Source: Pseudomonadota bacterium (GTDB lineage Bacteria; Pseudomonadota; Alphaproteobacteria; UBA8366). From it: a stretch of DNA of 64,000 nucleotides. The stretch is from contig JAYZAS010000005.1 in NCBI GenBank assembly GCA_036339585.1, positions 62,001 to 126,000 on the forward strand. The letters are read 5' to 3'. This document shows positions 9,223 through 17,538 of the stretch, piece by piece (the stretch's first letter is position 1; every line of letters starts with the position of its first letter). The notes below the pieces were generated by a model. The model saw only the letters and a program-made list of their open reading frames with translations. It searched no databases and was not told the DNA's origin. The position numbers were made by a program, and so were the translations under genes.

Positions 9223-9645
9223 ATGGCCCAGGAACGGACACTATCCATAATAAAGCCTGATGCTACTCGTCGCAACTTGACCGGTGAAATTAATGCGCGG
9301 TTCGAACGGGCTGGATTGCGCATTGTTGCACAGCGGCGCATCCACCTGATACGTAAAGAAGCTGAGGGATTTTATGCAGTTCACAAGGAACGTGCATTTT
9401 TTGATGAATTATGTGATTTCATGTGCTCTGGGCCCGTAGTGGTGCAGGTATTAGAGGGAGAAAACGCAATTCTAGCTAATCGTGATATTATGGGTGCCAC
9501 AAATCCTGCAAATGCCGACGAAGGTACAATCAGGAAAGACTTTGGTGAGTCAATAGAGGCTAATTCTGTCCACGGTTCTGATTCACCAGAAACGGCAATT
9601 ACCGAGATAGCTTACTTCTTCTCCGAACTTGATATTGTTGGGTGA
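9223..9645 (+). CDS. ndk: Nucleoside diphosphate kinase
   Basis: 140 residues, the standard bacterial length. The enzyme transfers the gamma phosphate from ATP to nucleoside diphosphates through a phosphohistidine. The N-terminus [16 protein letters not shown] and the active-site segment [12 protein letters not shown] are canonical; the phosphorylated histidine is H117, the same number as in E. coli. The ATG at 9223 is preceded by a purine-rich AAAAGGGAAA. It has its own candidate promoter upstream. Nothing odd in the sequence. Confidence 0.97.
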   Translation: MAQERTLSIIKPDATRRNLTGEINARFERAGLRIVAQRRIHLIRKEAEGFYAVHKERAFFDELCDFMCSGPVVVQVLEGENAILANRDIMGATNPANADEGTIRKDFGESIEANSVHGSDSPETAITEIAYFFSELDIVG

Positions 9646-9691
9646 GAAAATCAGGCAAACACTTCGAATTTCATGCTTTGGACGACCAAGA

Positions 9692-9826
9692 CTAAACCAA
9701 CGTTATTGCTAGAATTACAAGCAAAAGAACTACGCCTGCACAAGTCCACGCCGACACTTTAATAAGGCCAGCCCAAGTTTTGAGATGATCTTTCGGAGCT
9801 TGCTTATACTGCATTTCTCCTGACAT
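9692..9826 (-). CDS. aa3-type cytochrome c oxidase subunit IV (small membrane protein)
   Basis: A 44-residue gene: MSGEMQYKQAPKDHLKTW followed by AGLIKVSAWTC and a single C-terminal membrane helix (about residues 25-44). The polar N-terminus, then H-x3-TWxGxIK-x2-xW and one helix, is the layout of the bacterial aa3-type oxidase subunit IV family (PF07835), an accessory helix on the alphaproteobacterial terminal oxidase. The ATG at 9826 has a good ribosome-binding site (TAGGAGC, about 5 bases upstream). It sits alone between ndk and purN, away from the oxidase core genes, as such genes often do. The family assignment is from pattern memory, not a search. Confidence 0.75.
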   Translation of the reverse strand: MSGEMQYKQAPKDHLKTWAGLIKVSAWTCAGVVLLLVILAITLV

Positions 9827-9913
9827 ATTCTGCTCCTACATAAATTTTCTTTATCTCTATGTTTACCTATACCGGCTTTCTTCAGCACGCAAGTGTAAAC
9901 GTTTTTTACTCTT

Positions 9914-10570
9914 CTAATTTAGCTTTGGACTAATGATTACAGAGTCATCAAGCGATATTTCATCAAAAATAACGTATCCATCCTCTATCTTTACGCGCCC
10001 TTCAGCAATCATTTTAAGTGCTAATGGGAAGATAATATGTTCTTGCTGAAGAATGCGTGCCGCTAGAATATCTTCGCTGTCATTTGGCATTACCGGAACA
10101 GCGGCTTGAGCAATAATTGGCCCCGCATCCATATCCTGACTGACGTAGTGAATAGTACAACCTGCTATTTTAACGCCAGCGGCAAGGGCACGGGCATGGG
10201 TGTCTAGCCCCTTAAATGCTGGGAGTAACGATGGGTGTATGTTAACGAGGCGACCGTGCCACTTTTTTACGAAACTACTCGTTAGGAGCCTCATAAATCC
10301 AGCGAGACATACCAATTCCGCATTGCAAGACACGAGCTCATCATTGAGTTGCGTTTCGAAATCCGTCCGATTTTTAAATTTGAGGTGATCTATTACCGAG
10401 TGAGGAATACCGGCTTTTAATGCTCGTTGAATACCAAAAGCATCTCTAACGTTTGATATTACCCGCACTATGTGCGCAGGGAAACCGGGTTTCTGGCAGG
10501 CGTCAATTAGAGCTTGTAAATTTGAACCATGTCCCGAGACCAAGACAGCAACCCTTAACCGATCGGTCAC
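9914..10570 (-). CDS. purN: Phosphoribosylglycinamide formyltransferase (GART)
   Basis: 218 residues from a GTG at 10570 that overlaps the purM stop as GTGA; a TTG at 10576 is the alternative. PurN carries out the third step of purine synthesis, using 10-formyl-tetrahydrofolate to formylate GAR. The phosphate-binding VLVSGHGSNLQAL lies near the N-terminus, and the active-site segment NIHPSLLPAFKGLDTH and later GPIIAQAAVPV are canonical. It is translationally coupled to purM, which supplies the next-but-one step of the same pathway. A C-terminal tail of about 15 residues is not obviously conserved. Confidence 0.95.
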   Translation of the reverse strand: MTDRLRVAVLVSGHGSNLQALIDACQKPGFPAHIVRVISNVRDAFGIQRALKAGIPHSVIDHLKFKNRTDFETQLNDELVSCNAELVCLAGFMRLLTSSFVKKWHGRLVNIHPSLLPAFKGLDTHARALAAGVKIAGCTIHYVSQDMDAGPIIAQAAVPVMPNDSEDILAARILQQEHIIFPLALKMIAEGRVKIEDGYVIFDEISLDDSVIISPKLN

Positions 10571-11634
10571 GCCCAATCACCGTGAACTAGAACGGGTTCT
10601 CGCTTTTTCAGATGCTCAATGACACCTATGGGAGTTGCAGGTTGGCCACTTGCTTCTATTGCGTTAGCAATTGCAGAAGCCTCGTCTGCAGAAACTATTA
10701 TCACCATTCCAATGCCACAATTAAAAGTTCGCAACATTTCAGGCACTTCGATTGATCCTGTTTCAATAAGCCAATTGAATACTGGCGATTTCGGCCAAGA
10801 GCTTAGATTTAAGGCGGCACACTTGCCGTCAGGTAGAATACGTGGAAGGTTTTCCAGTAATCCTCCACCAGTGATGTGCGCAATACCCTTGACGTTACCT
10901 ACCTCGCGAGCAATTTTAACCGCGTTAACGTAGATGATTGTTGGTTTTAAGAGTGCATCACCCAGCGAAACACTTGTATTAAAGGGCGCTGGTTCGAAAT
11001 AGCTAAGACCGCTTTCATCGACAATTTTTCTAACTAACGAATAACCGTTAGAATGAATACCACTGGAGGCCAAGCCTAATACAATGTCACCAACGTTTAT
11101 ATTGCTCCCATCAATACCGTCGTGGCGTTCCATCGCTCCAACAGCAAATCCCGCGAGGTCGTAGTCATTTTGCCCATAATGGCCTGGCATTTCTGCCGTT
11201 TCTCCACCGATTAGTGCGGATCCTGCTTGCTGGCAACCATTGGCAATACCAGCAACCACTTTTTCTACTATTTTATTTTCAAGCCTGCCGGTAGCGAAAT
11301 AATCCAAAAAAAATAGTGGCTCTGCCCCTTGTACCACTAGATCATTTACACACATCGCAACGAGGTCAACACCAATAGTACCGTGCTTATTAGCCGCTAT
11401 GGCAATTTTTAGCTTAGTGCCCACACCATCCGTGGCAGCGACAAGTATGGGGTCCTTAAACCCAGCGGATTTAAGGTCGAATAATCCCCCAAACCCACCA
11501 AGCGATCCGGAGGCGCCAGATCTCGCAGTTTGAGCTGCCAAGGGTTTAATGGCCTCTACCAATGTATTGCCAGCATCAATGTTTACGCCCGCATCACGAT
11601 AAGTCAGTTTAGTATTTGATTTTAACGCAGCTAT
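10567..11634 (-). CDS. purM: Phosphoribosylformylglycinamidine cyclo-ligase (AIR synthetase); non-standard start
   Basis: PurM closes FGAM to AIR with ATP in purine synthesis. GGFGGLFDL, ATDGVGTKLKIA and GGETAEMPG are typical. The conserved N-terminal YRDAGVNIDAGN is encoded in frame upstream of the first usable standard start (TTG at 11562), so that start would delete it. Upstream to the next stop there is no ATG, GTG or TTG. Candidates are ATA at 11634, with GAGG five bases before it (355 residues), and CTG at 11607, which gives MTYRDAG... and a 346-residue protein close to E. coli PurM. The 5' end is therefore uncertain. It forms an operon with purN and is divergent from the DUF2066 gene. 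Confidence 0.9.
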   Translation of the reverse strand: MAALKSNTKLTYRDAGVNIDAGNTLVEAIKPLAAQTARSGASGSLGGFGGLFDLKSAGFKDPILVAATDGVGTKLKIAIAANKHGTIGVDLVAMCVNDLVVQGAEPLFFLDYFATGRLENKIVEKVVAGIANGCQQAGSALIGGETAEMPGHYGQNDYDLAGFAVGAMERHDGIDGSNINVGDIVLGLASSGIHSNGYSLVRKIVDESGLSYFEPAPFNTSVSLGDALLKPTIIYVNAVKIAREVGNVKGIAHITGGGLLENLPRILPDGKCAALNLSSWPKSPVFNWLIETGSIEVPEMLRTFNCGIGMVIIVSADEASAIANAIEASGQPATPIGVIEHLKKREPVLVHGDWA

Positions 11635-11731
11635 GGAGTCCTCGCTTCGAAAGACATATAAGTTAAAAATGTTCCTTCAGGTTACTATATCATTCCACCA
11701 CACGAAAATACCGAATTGGATTTATAATTTA

Positions 11732-12844
11732 ATGTTTCGCCTGTTACAAATTGTCAACTTATTTGGTTTCTGTTTCCTTGCTCTGGTGTTTCAAAGCCTT
11801 CATGGTACTTCAGTCAAGGCTGATGTGTTCACGGTTCGAGATGTTGAGGTGAATGAGAAGGCTGCAAGTGAGTTGACTGCCAAGGCCAAAGCGTTAGCTT
11901 CCGGGCAGCAAACAGCACTCTTACTACTCCTAAAACGCATAACGATGCTATATGACCATGACAAGCTGCCAAAGGCTAATAATCAGCTGGTTACAGAATT
12001 AGTCCGCGATTTTTCGGTTGCTGATGAAAAATTCGGCGGCGGTCGCTACCTGGGTAAGGTGAATGTCCGCTTCAAACCAAAGGCTGTCCGCAGGCTCCTA
12101 GAAAAAATGAATATCCCATTTGCAGAGACTGCGAGCCGCCCTTTGGTTGTTTTACCGATCTTAGTTGAAGGTGATACTCAGTTGCTTTGGGATGAGCCTA
12201 ACTCATGGTTTGATATGTGGGGCGAGTATGCTCGTTCAGATGGACTATTACCTCTTACAATACCTCATCGAGAGCTTTCCGACATCTCTTTGATATCAGC
12301 TGAGCAAGCGAGTAGCGGAGATTTGGCTGGTCTTAGGGCTGTGTCAGAGAAGTACAAAACCCGAGGAGTCTTAATTTCAATAGCGCAATTCAGTACAATT
12401 CCGGAGCGCGGGGTTCAACGAGTAGAAATCAAATTGATTAGCTTTGGAAAAAATAATCGTTTAGATGAAAAACTATTTGCCTACGAGAGCCAGACTGAGA
12501 TGTCTCAAACGGATTTTCAGAAACAAGTTGTTTTGGCCCAAATACAACAACTCGAGGAAGATTGGAAACAAGCGAACTTATTGAGCGGGGGGATCAATAA
12601 TACGGTGACTGCTGTAGTGCCTGCAGAAAGACTTTCCGATTGGTTAGAAATTAAGAAACGGTTGAGTCGGGTAGCAACTGTTAAGCACGTGGAGATACGG
12701 CGTATGTCAGTACGAGAAACTGAAATCCGCATTCGATTTCAAGGCGCAACTGATCAATTACGTGTTGCGTTGGAGCAGATTGGTTTAGGCTTATCTGCTT
12801 ATCCAGGGAGAAACGTGTGGGCTATAGAACGGCTAGACCAATAG
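11732..12844 (+). CDS. DUF2066 family secreted protein
   Basis: 370 residues from the ATG at 11732, which opens a signal peptide (MFRLLQIVNLFGFCFLALVF... ending VKA). An ATG at 11633 would prepend an unlikely 33 residues. The segment DVFTVRDVEVNEKAASELTAKAKALASGQ matches what I know of DUF2066 proteins, which start with this repeated A/K-rich helix and are periplasmic or outer-membrane associated, with no firmly established function. The C-terminal part (LSDWLEIKKRLSRVATV) may be a small ferredoxin-like fold. It is followed after 18 bases by a phosphatidyltransferase and then by an AI-2E transporter and hdaA, a recurrent alphaproteobacterial order. Confidence 0.8.
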   Translation: MFRLLQIVNLFGFCFLALVFQSLHGTSVKADVFTVRDVEVNEKAASELTAKAKALASGQQTALLLLLKRITMLYDHDKLPKANNQLVTELVRDFSVADEKFGGGRYLGKVNVRFKPKAVRRLLEKMNIPFAETASRPLVVLPILVEGDTQLLWDEPNSWFDMWGEYARSDGLLPLTIPHRELSDISLISAEQASSGDLAGLRAVSEKYKTRGVLISIAQFSTIPERGVQRVEIKLISFGKNNRLDEKLFAYESQTEMSQTDFQKQVVLAQIQQLEEDWKQANLLSGGINNTVTAVVPAERLSDWLEIKKRLSRVATVKHVEIRRMSVRETEIRIRFQGATDQLRVALEQIGLGLSAYPGRNVWAIERLDQ

Positions 12845-12862
12845 ACAGGGGATTTTAAGCCG

Positions 12863-13459
12863 ATGGCATTCCATGACGCATTGCGGAGATTGCCGAATTT
12901 AATTTCGCTTGGACGGCTGTTTGCGGTCCCCATTATCGTTTGGCTTATCTCATCCAGTGAAATGGCAATAGCGCTTTGGATCTTTATTGCAGCTGGGGTT
13001 TCCGATGCTGTCGATGGTTTTATTGCGAAACGTTTTGATGCGGCAAGCAGGCTCGGAAGCTTTATTGACCCTTTGGCAGACAAGGCTTTACTGGTGAGTT
13101 GCTTCGTCACACTCGGTATTGAAGGTCAAATTTCGACTTGGTTGGTGATATTAGTTGTTTTCCGCGACGTATTAATTATTGGTGGTGTTCTTTTATCATT
13201 GCCTTTGGAGCGCCCGGTCATTGTACATCCTCTATTCATCTCAAAGCTAAATACAGCGTTACAGATAATATTAGTTGCTCTAGTGCTTTCGAAAGGTGGT
13301 CTTGGTATGAACGATGGACAAATATTGCCTATCGTGGAATGTGTTGTTGCGGCAACAACTCTCGCATCCGGTGTCAGCTATGCGTATCGCTACGTAGTTG
13401 CTGCAAACGAAAAGGATGTAAGGGAAAGCAGTAGTCATACTAATCAGCTTGGAGATTAA
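12863..13459 (+). CDS. CDP-alcohol phosphatidyltransferase family protein
   Basis: 198 residues with several membrane segments. The catalytic signature of the family, D-G-x2-A-x-R-x8-G-x3-D-x3-D, appears as DGFIAKRFDAASRLGSFIDP followed by LADKAL near residues 50-75. Such enzymes displace CMP from CDP-diacylglycerol to make phosphatidylglycerophosphate or cardiolipin-type lipids at the inner membrane. Whether this is PgsA itself or a paralogue cannot be decided from the sequence; the N-terminal RLPNLISLGRLFAVP is compatible with either. It lies 18 bases after the DUF2066 gene and six before the AI-2E transporter, so the three are likely co-transcribed. Confidence 0.85.
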   Translation: MAFHDALRRLPNLISLGRLFAVPIIVWLISSSEMAIALWIFIAAGVSDAVDGFIAKRFDAASRLGSFIDPLADKALLVSCFVTLGIEGQISTWLVILVVFRDVLIIGGVLLSLPLERPVIVHPLFISKLNTALQIILVALVLSKGGLGMNDGQILPIVECVVAATTLASGVSYAYRYVVAANEKDVRESSSHTNQLGD

Positions 13460-13464
13460 ATGAT

Positions 13465-14553
13465 ATGACCTTGCAACAGAAAAGCCTGCTTTGGCTTTTA
13501 ATTATTGTTGGTATTATTAGTATGCTTGTCTTATTGAAGGGCATTTTACTGCCTTTCGTGATCGGCATTGCGGTGGCATATTTGCTTGATCCCGTTTGCG
13601 ATTGGTTAGAACGACGGCACTTTACAAGGATCTGGGCATCAATTGCAGTTACTAGTATGTTTTTTATCACTATTGCAATGGCTTTTGCACTTTTAGCGCC
13701 ACTTCTTATTAATCAGATTACAGACTTCATCGAGAAAGTTCCCGGTTATATCCGGATCTTAGAGATCAAATTTATGCCTATGTTAGCCTATTTGATGACC
13801 CAATTCGACACTGATGGTACAGGCGAAATTGAGAAAATTTTTGGTCAATATATTGGAGATGCAGCCGCTATCGCAGGGCGTGTAATACTTCGCCTTCTAA
13901 GTGGCCTTGAAACAGCATTAAATATAATTTCTATTATAGCAATAACGCCCATCGTTGCGTTCTATTTACTCCGAGATTGGGATAAAATAATTAGTCGATT
14001 GGATGGATATCTTCCACCAGCGTATCGGAAGACAATACAAATACAGATCCGTTTGATAGATAACACCTTATCGGGGTTCCTGCGTGGCCAATTCATGGTT
14101 TGCCTTATTTTAGGAATATTTTATGCCGTAGGACTAATGATTATTGGTCTCGATTTTGGGCTGATTATTGGTCTTGGTACGGGTATGGTTTCATTCGTTC
14201 CATATTTTGGAATGTTAGCGGGAGTACTTGTGGGCCTAGGACTTGCTATTGCACAATTTGACTCATATGGTCCAATACTAGCAGTCGGCCTGCTGTTTGC
14301 TGCTGGACAAATAATGGAGGGTAACTTTGTAACCCCAAAACTAGTTGGCGATCGGGTCGGTCTGCACGCTGTTTGGATTATTTTTGCATTGATGGCCGGC
14401 GGCGCGCTTTTCGGTTTTCTTGGCATTCTGTTAGCTGTGCCAGTGGCCGCCGTGATTGGCGTACTTGTGCGCTTTGTTCTCGATTGCTACTTGCGTAGTG
14501 GGCTTTATGCTGGAGAATTACCGGAAAAACCCAATCCTCCGAAACCGCAATAG
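13465..14553 (+). CDS. AI-2E family transporter (PerM-like permease)
   Basis: 362 residues, eight or so hydrophobic segments, in the usual arrangement: two N-terminal helices, LLDPVCDWLERRHFTR, a soluble region of about residues 90-140, and a C-terminal helical bundle with GLGTGMVSFVPYFGMLAGVL and the late EGNFVTPKLVGDRVGLHA motif, both characteristic of the family. Members export autoinducer-2 or ions, or act as Na+/H+ antiporters; the substrate cannot be inferred. GGAG lies eight bases before the ATG. It precedes hdaA, a conserved alphaproteobacterial pairing. Confidence 0.9.
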   Translation: MTLQQKSLLWLLIIVGIISMLVLLKGILLPFVIGIAVAYLLDPVCDWLERRHFTRIWASIAVTSMFFITIAMAFALLAPLLINQITDFIEKVPGYIRILEIKFMPMLAYLMTQFDTDGTGEIEKIFGQYIGDAAAIAGRVILRLLSGLETALNIISIIAITPIVAFYLLRDWDKIISRLDGYLPPAYRKTIQIQIRLIDNTLSGFLRGQFMVCLILGIFYAVGLMIIGLDFGLIIGLGTGMVSFVPYFGMLAGVLVGLGLAIAQFDSYGPILAVGLLFAAGQIMEGNFVTPKLVGDRVGLHAVWIIFALMAGGALFGFLGILLAVPVAAVIGVLVRFVLDCYLRSGLYAGELPEKPNPPKPQ

Positions 14554-14560
14554 GGTTGTA

Positions 14561-15232
14561 TTGGCACCAATATCTCAGATACCGTTGGACTTCGGATATC
14601 GTTCTGCCGCTGGCAGCAGTGATTTCCTTGTAGCACCTTGCAATAAAGATGCTGTCGCTTGGGTAGACCGGTGGCCTGATTGGCCGGCTCCCGCATTGTT
14701 TATTTTTGGTCCGGTCGGGTCTGGTAAAAGCCACCTTGGTCATATTTGGTGCGCACGGTCTGGGGCAGATAGATTGCAAATTGAAGACCTTACGGTTCAG
14801 ACAACAGCCGACTTGGAGAAACAGAATTTTGTCTTGATTGATCCTCTAAAATCTCCCTTTGATGAATTGGCGCTCCTACATCTATACAACACCACAGCTG
14901 AAAAAGGAGGCCACCTTCTAATAATCGCTGAGGATCCACCAGCCCGTTTGGCTGTTGGGCTTGCCGACCTTCGCTCACGGTTGCAAGCAGCACCCACAGT
15001 AGGTATTGGCATTCCAGATGATGCATTAGTAGGTGCTGTAATGCTGAAGCAATTCACAGATCGTCAGCTGAGTGTTGACCCTGAAGTTCTTACTTTTTTA
15101 ATGGCACGCATGGAGCGTACTTTTGAGGCTGCTAGCAAGTTGGTTGCTGCTTTGGATGAGGCTGCCCTGATTGAAAAGCGTCGAATAACAGTGCCACTTG
15201 CTAGGGAAGTGCTTGCACGACAAACAGCTTAA
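14561..15232 (+). CDS. hdaA: DnaA-related regulator HdaA
   Basis: 223 residues from the TTG at 14561 (AGGG five bases upstream), giving QIPLDF near the start, the expected clamp-binding region of Hda proteins; an ATG at 14507 would overlap the preceding gene. HdaA-type proteins bind the sliding clamp and stimulate hydrolysis of DnaA-bound ATP after initiation, preventing re-replication. FLVAPCNKDAVAWVDRWPDW is strongly HdaA-like, and a Walker A GPVGSGKSH is present; the lid/sensor region follows (SRLQAAPTVGIGIPDD). Its end meets the convergent M23 peptidase gene with a two-base gap, leaving no room for a terminator between them. Confidence 0.88.
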   Translation: MAPISQIPLDFGYRSAAGSSDFLVAPCNKDAVAWVDRWPDWPAPALFIFGPVGSGKSHLGHIWCARSGADRLQIEDLTVQTTADLEKQNFVLIDPLKSPFDELALLHLYNTTAEKGGHLLIIAEDPPARLAVGLADLRSRLQAAPTVGIGIPDDALVGAVMLKQFTDRQLSVDPEVLTFLMARMERTFEAASKLVAALDEAALIEKRRITVPLAREVLARQTA

Positions 15233-15234
15233 AG

Positions 15235-16248
15235 TTACAGAACTTCAATTGTGCGCTCGGTTCGAAGAATTTTTCGACGTAGTCCTCGTTCGGTACGGAA
15301 AAGCTCAAATATTCCCTTATAAGTGCCTTTCGGCCATATTCGTCCATAGCCCTTACGCCCTACAAAGTCGAATTTAATATTGGTAATTCGTGTGATTTTT
15401 TTCTTCGAAAATGCTATTCTTTGCGCTCTTGGGGAGACCAAACTAATTTCATATTCATCCCCGGGCCTTCCACCACCAAACTCAATAGCAAACACAAAGT
15501 TTGGAGATTTTCGCCCCATCCTTTCTTTAATGTCTAATCCATAAGTCAATGCAACACGATTGAATTTGGTACTATCGCTAAAGCCTGCTTGAAGGATGAA
15601 TGCCTCCTTGTAGCGTAATTGAGCCCTAGCTTTCGCGCTCCACAGAGTTTTTTGCTCGATGCCACAACTTTTATTATTATCTGATATTTTGGGGGCGAAA
15701 GGATCTACAACCTTCCCTCGACGTTGGACAGCGAAATGTAAGTGGGGAAATTCGGAAAGACCAGACATTCCTACTTGACCGAGGACGTTACCAGCCTTGA
15801 CTTCCTGACCTGTTGCTACACGAATGCTGGCATTTTTGAGATGTGCATAAATTGTTCGCCATCCTTTTCCATGATCAAGGATAACAACATTGCCAAGACC
15901 ACGTCGTACGATGATATCATGGCCAATGGCCTTAAAAGAAACATCTGGAAGCCCGCGGCGTACTTTAATCACTCGGCCATTAGCTGCAGCTAAAACATCT
16001 ACGCCGCGTTGCATTAACTTAATGCTGCGAAGTCGAATATCAGTGCCTTGATGGTTATTGTAGCTTAAATTGCCGCATTGAAAGTCCTTCCACTTGGCTG
16101 ATTTGTCATGATCAACGAATAAGACAAGGTCACAATTATTTCCGAATTTACAATCTATTGGCATCTCAAATGGTTTTGGACTTTGACGCGCGAAAGTTTC
16201 TCCACAAAAAAAAAGAAGAAAAACAAAAGGCAAAAATCTCATAAACAT
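15235..16248 (-). CDS. M23 family metallopeptidase (LytM-type), secreted
   Basis: 337 residues from an ATG at 16248 that overlaps the rnd stop as TAATG; a GTG at 16260 is an alternative. The first 20 residues are a signal peptide (FVFLLFFCGETFA). The peptidase core has the zinc ligands H..D in NHQGTDIR, the segment YAHLKNASIRVATGQEVKAG and HLHF, so it should be an active endopeptidase cutting cell-wall peptides, or an activator of amidases. The last 120 residues form a separate beta-rich domain (around RPGDEYEISLVSP) that I cannot name. It is coupled to rnd but not obviously related in function. Confidence 0.87.
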   Translation of the reverse strand: MFMRFLPFVFLLFFCGETFARQSPKPFEMPIDCKFGNNCDLVLFVDHDKSAKWKDFQCGNLSYNNHQGTDIRLRSIKLMQRGVDVLAAANGRVIKVRRGLPDVSFKAIGHDIIVRRGLGNVVILDHGKGWRTIYAHLKNASIRVATGQEVKAGNVLGQVGMSGLSEFPHLHFAVQRRGKVVDPFAPKISDNNKSCGIEQKTLWSAKARAQLRYKEAFILQAGFSDSTKFNRVALTYGLDIKERMGRKSPNFVFAIEFGGGRPGDEYEISLVSPRAQRIAFSKKKITRITNIKFDFVGRKGYGRIWPKGTYKGIFELFRTERGLRRKILRTERTIEVL

Positions 16249-17411
16249 TAGACTTTGCACTTTGGAATTACTTTGATGAGGTTTTTTTCAATGGTTACTG
16301 AAATTTCACCCCGCTTGAGTGCAAGCGCCTGATTTCCAAATATTTTTTTTCGCCAACCTTTGAGAGTACGTACATCAGCATTGTCATCTGCCGCTATTTG
16401 TTCCAATTCTGAAACCGTGGCTATGAGCTTGCTTGCGACACCGGTTTCTTCGCTGCAACGCTTCAGAATTACTTTCAATAACTCGGCTACTGGACCAACG
16501 CCTTGCGGAAGTGGTGGTTTAATTTTCTTTCTGGGAGCCCGACATTCAGGAACTGATTGACCTTCAGCTATTGCTGACAGGAGGATTTCGCCACTTTTGC
16601 CTCTTACAAAATTAGGAGAAAGACCTCTGGTGCGGCTCAGATCTTCGAAATTGCCTGGGGCCCGGCCGGCAAGATCAAGAAGTGTATCATCGCGAGCGAT
16701 TCGATTGCGGGGTTTGTCACGCCTTTGTGCTTCGCGTTCCCTCCAAGCCGCAACGGCTTGCAAAACTGCTAGAAACCGTGGCTCATTATTTCTGCTTTTG
16801 ATGCGTTGCCATGCATCAATTGGATTTGCTGAGTAGGTCTTTTTTGCTGTCAGTACTGCCATCTCCTCGTCAAGCCAATGACTGCGTCCACTCTCTATGA
16901 GGCTACTATTCAAATTCTCATAGACGGGCCGAAGGTGCGTAACATCCCCGAGGGCATAAGTTAGTTGTTGGGGAGTGAGAGGGCGGCGCGACCAATCACT
17001 GATCCGCGACTGTTTATTCATCCGTACGCCAGTAATCTTGGCCACCAAGGGTTCGTAGCCAATCTGGTCTCCAAACCCTGACACCATCGCTGCTAGTTGT
17101 GTGTCAAATATTGGAGAGGGTAACTCTCCCATTTCATAATAGAAAATTTCCATGTCTTGTCTTGCGGCGTGAAAAACCTTTAGAATTGACTTATCGCACA
17201 TAAGATCGTGTATTGGTTCGAGGTTTATACCAGTGGCCATGGGATCTATAATTGCTGCCTCGGCAGGCCCGCCAATCTGGATAAGGCATAAGATAGGATA
17301 ATAAGTCTTTTCGCGCATAAATTCTGTGTCAACTGTCAGAAATTCTGCGTTCTTTTGGCGTTTGCAAAAGATTGCAAGCGCGTCAGTAGTAGTAATTGGT
17401 ATAATTGGCAT
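16248..17411 (-). CDS. rnd: Ribonuclease D
   Basis: 387 residues. RNase D trims the 3' ends of tRNA precursors and other stable RNAs. The DEDDy exonuclease domain is intact: VDTEFMREKTYYP (motif I), HAARQDMEIFY (motif II) and the Y-x3-D of YALGDVTHL (motif III). An HRDC domain follows at about residues 210-290 (RDDTLLDLAGRAP, LSRTRGLSPNF). A short C-terminal region of the kind found in RNase D ends the protein. It is divergent from aspS across a gap of about 127 bases. Confidence 0.95.
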   Translation of the reverse strand: MPIIPITTTDALAIFCKRQKNAEFLTVDTEFMREKTYYPILCLIQIGGPAEAAIIDPMATGINLEPIHDLMCDKSILKVFHAARQDMEIFYYEMGELPSPIFDTQLAAMVSGFGDQIGYEPLVAKITGVRMNKQSRISDWSRRPLTPQQLTYALGDVTHLRPVYENLNSSLIESGRSHWLDEEMAVLTAKKTYSANPIDAWQRIKSRNNEPRFLAVLQAVAAWREREAQRRDKPRNRIARDDTLLDLAGRAPGNFEDLSRTRGLSPNFVRGKSGEILLSAIAEGQSVPECRAPRKKIKPPLPQGVGPVAELLKVILKRCSEETGVASKLIATVSELEQIAADDNADVRTLKGWRKKIFGNQALALKRGEISVTIEKNLIKVIPKCKV

Positions 17412-17538
17412 ACTGATGAGAGGCTACACCCATTTAATTTCCCGTCAATAAAAAGCATTATCTAACGTGTTAAACTTGACAAGACGCTAGAATTAATGCC
17501 CCTTGCTTACAGTGATTAAGGCGACATTGATACCCCAT

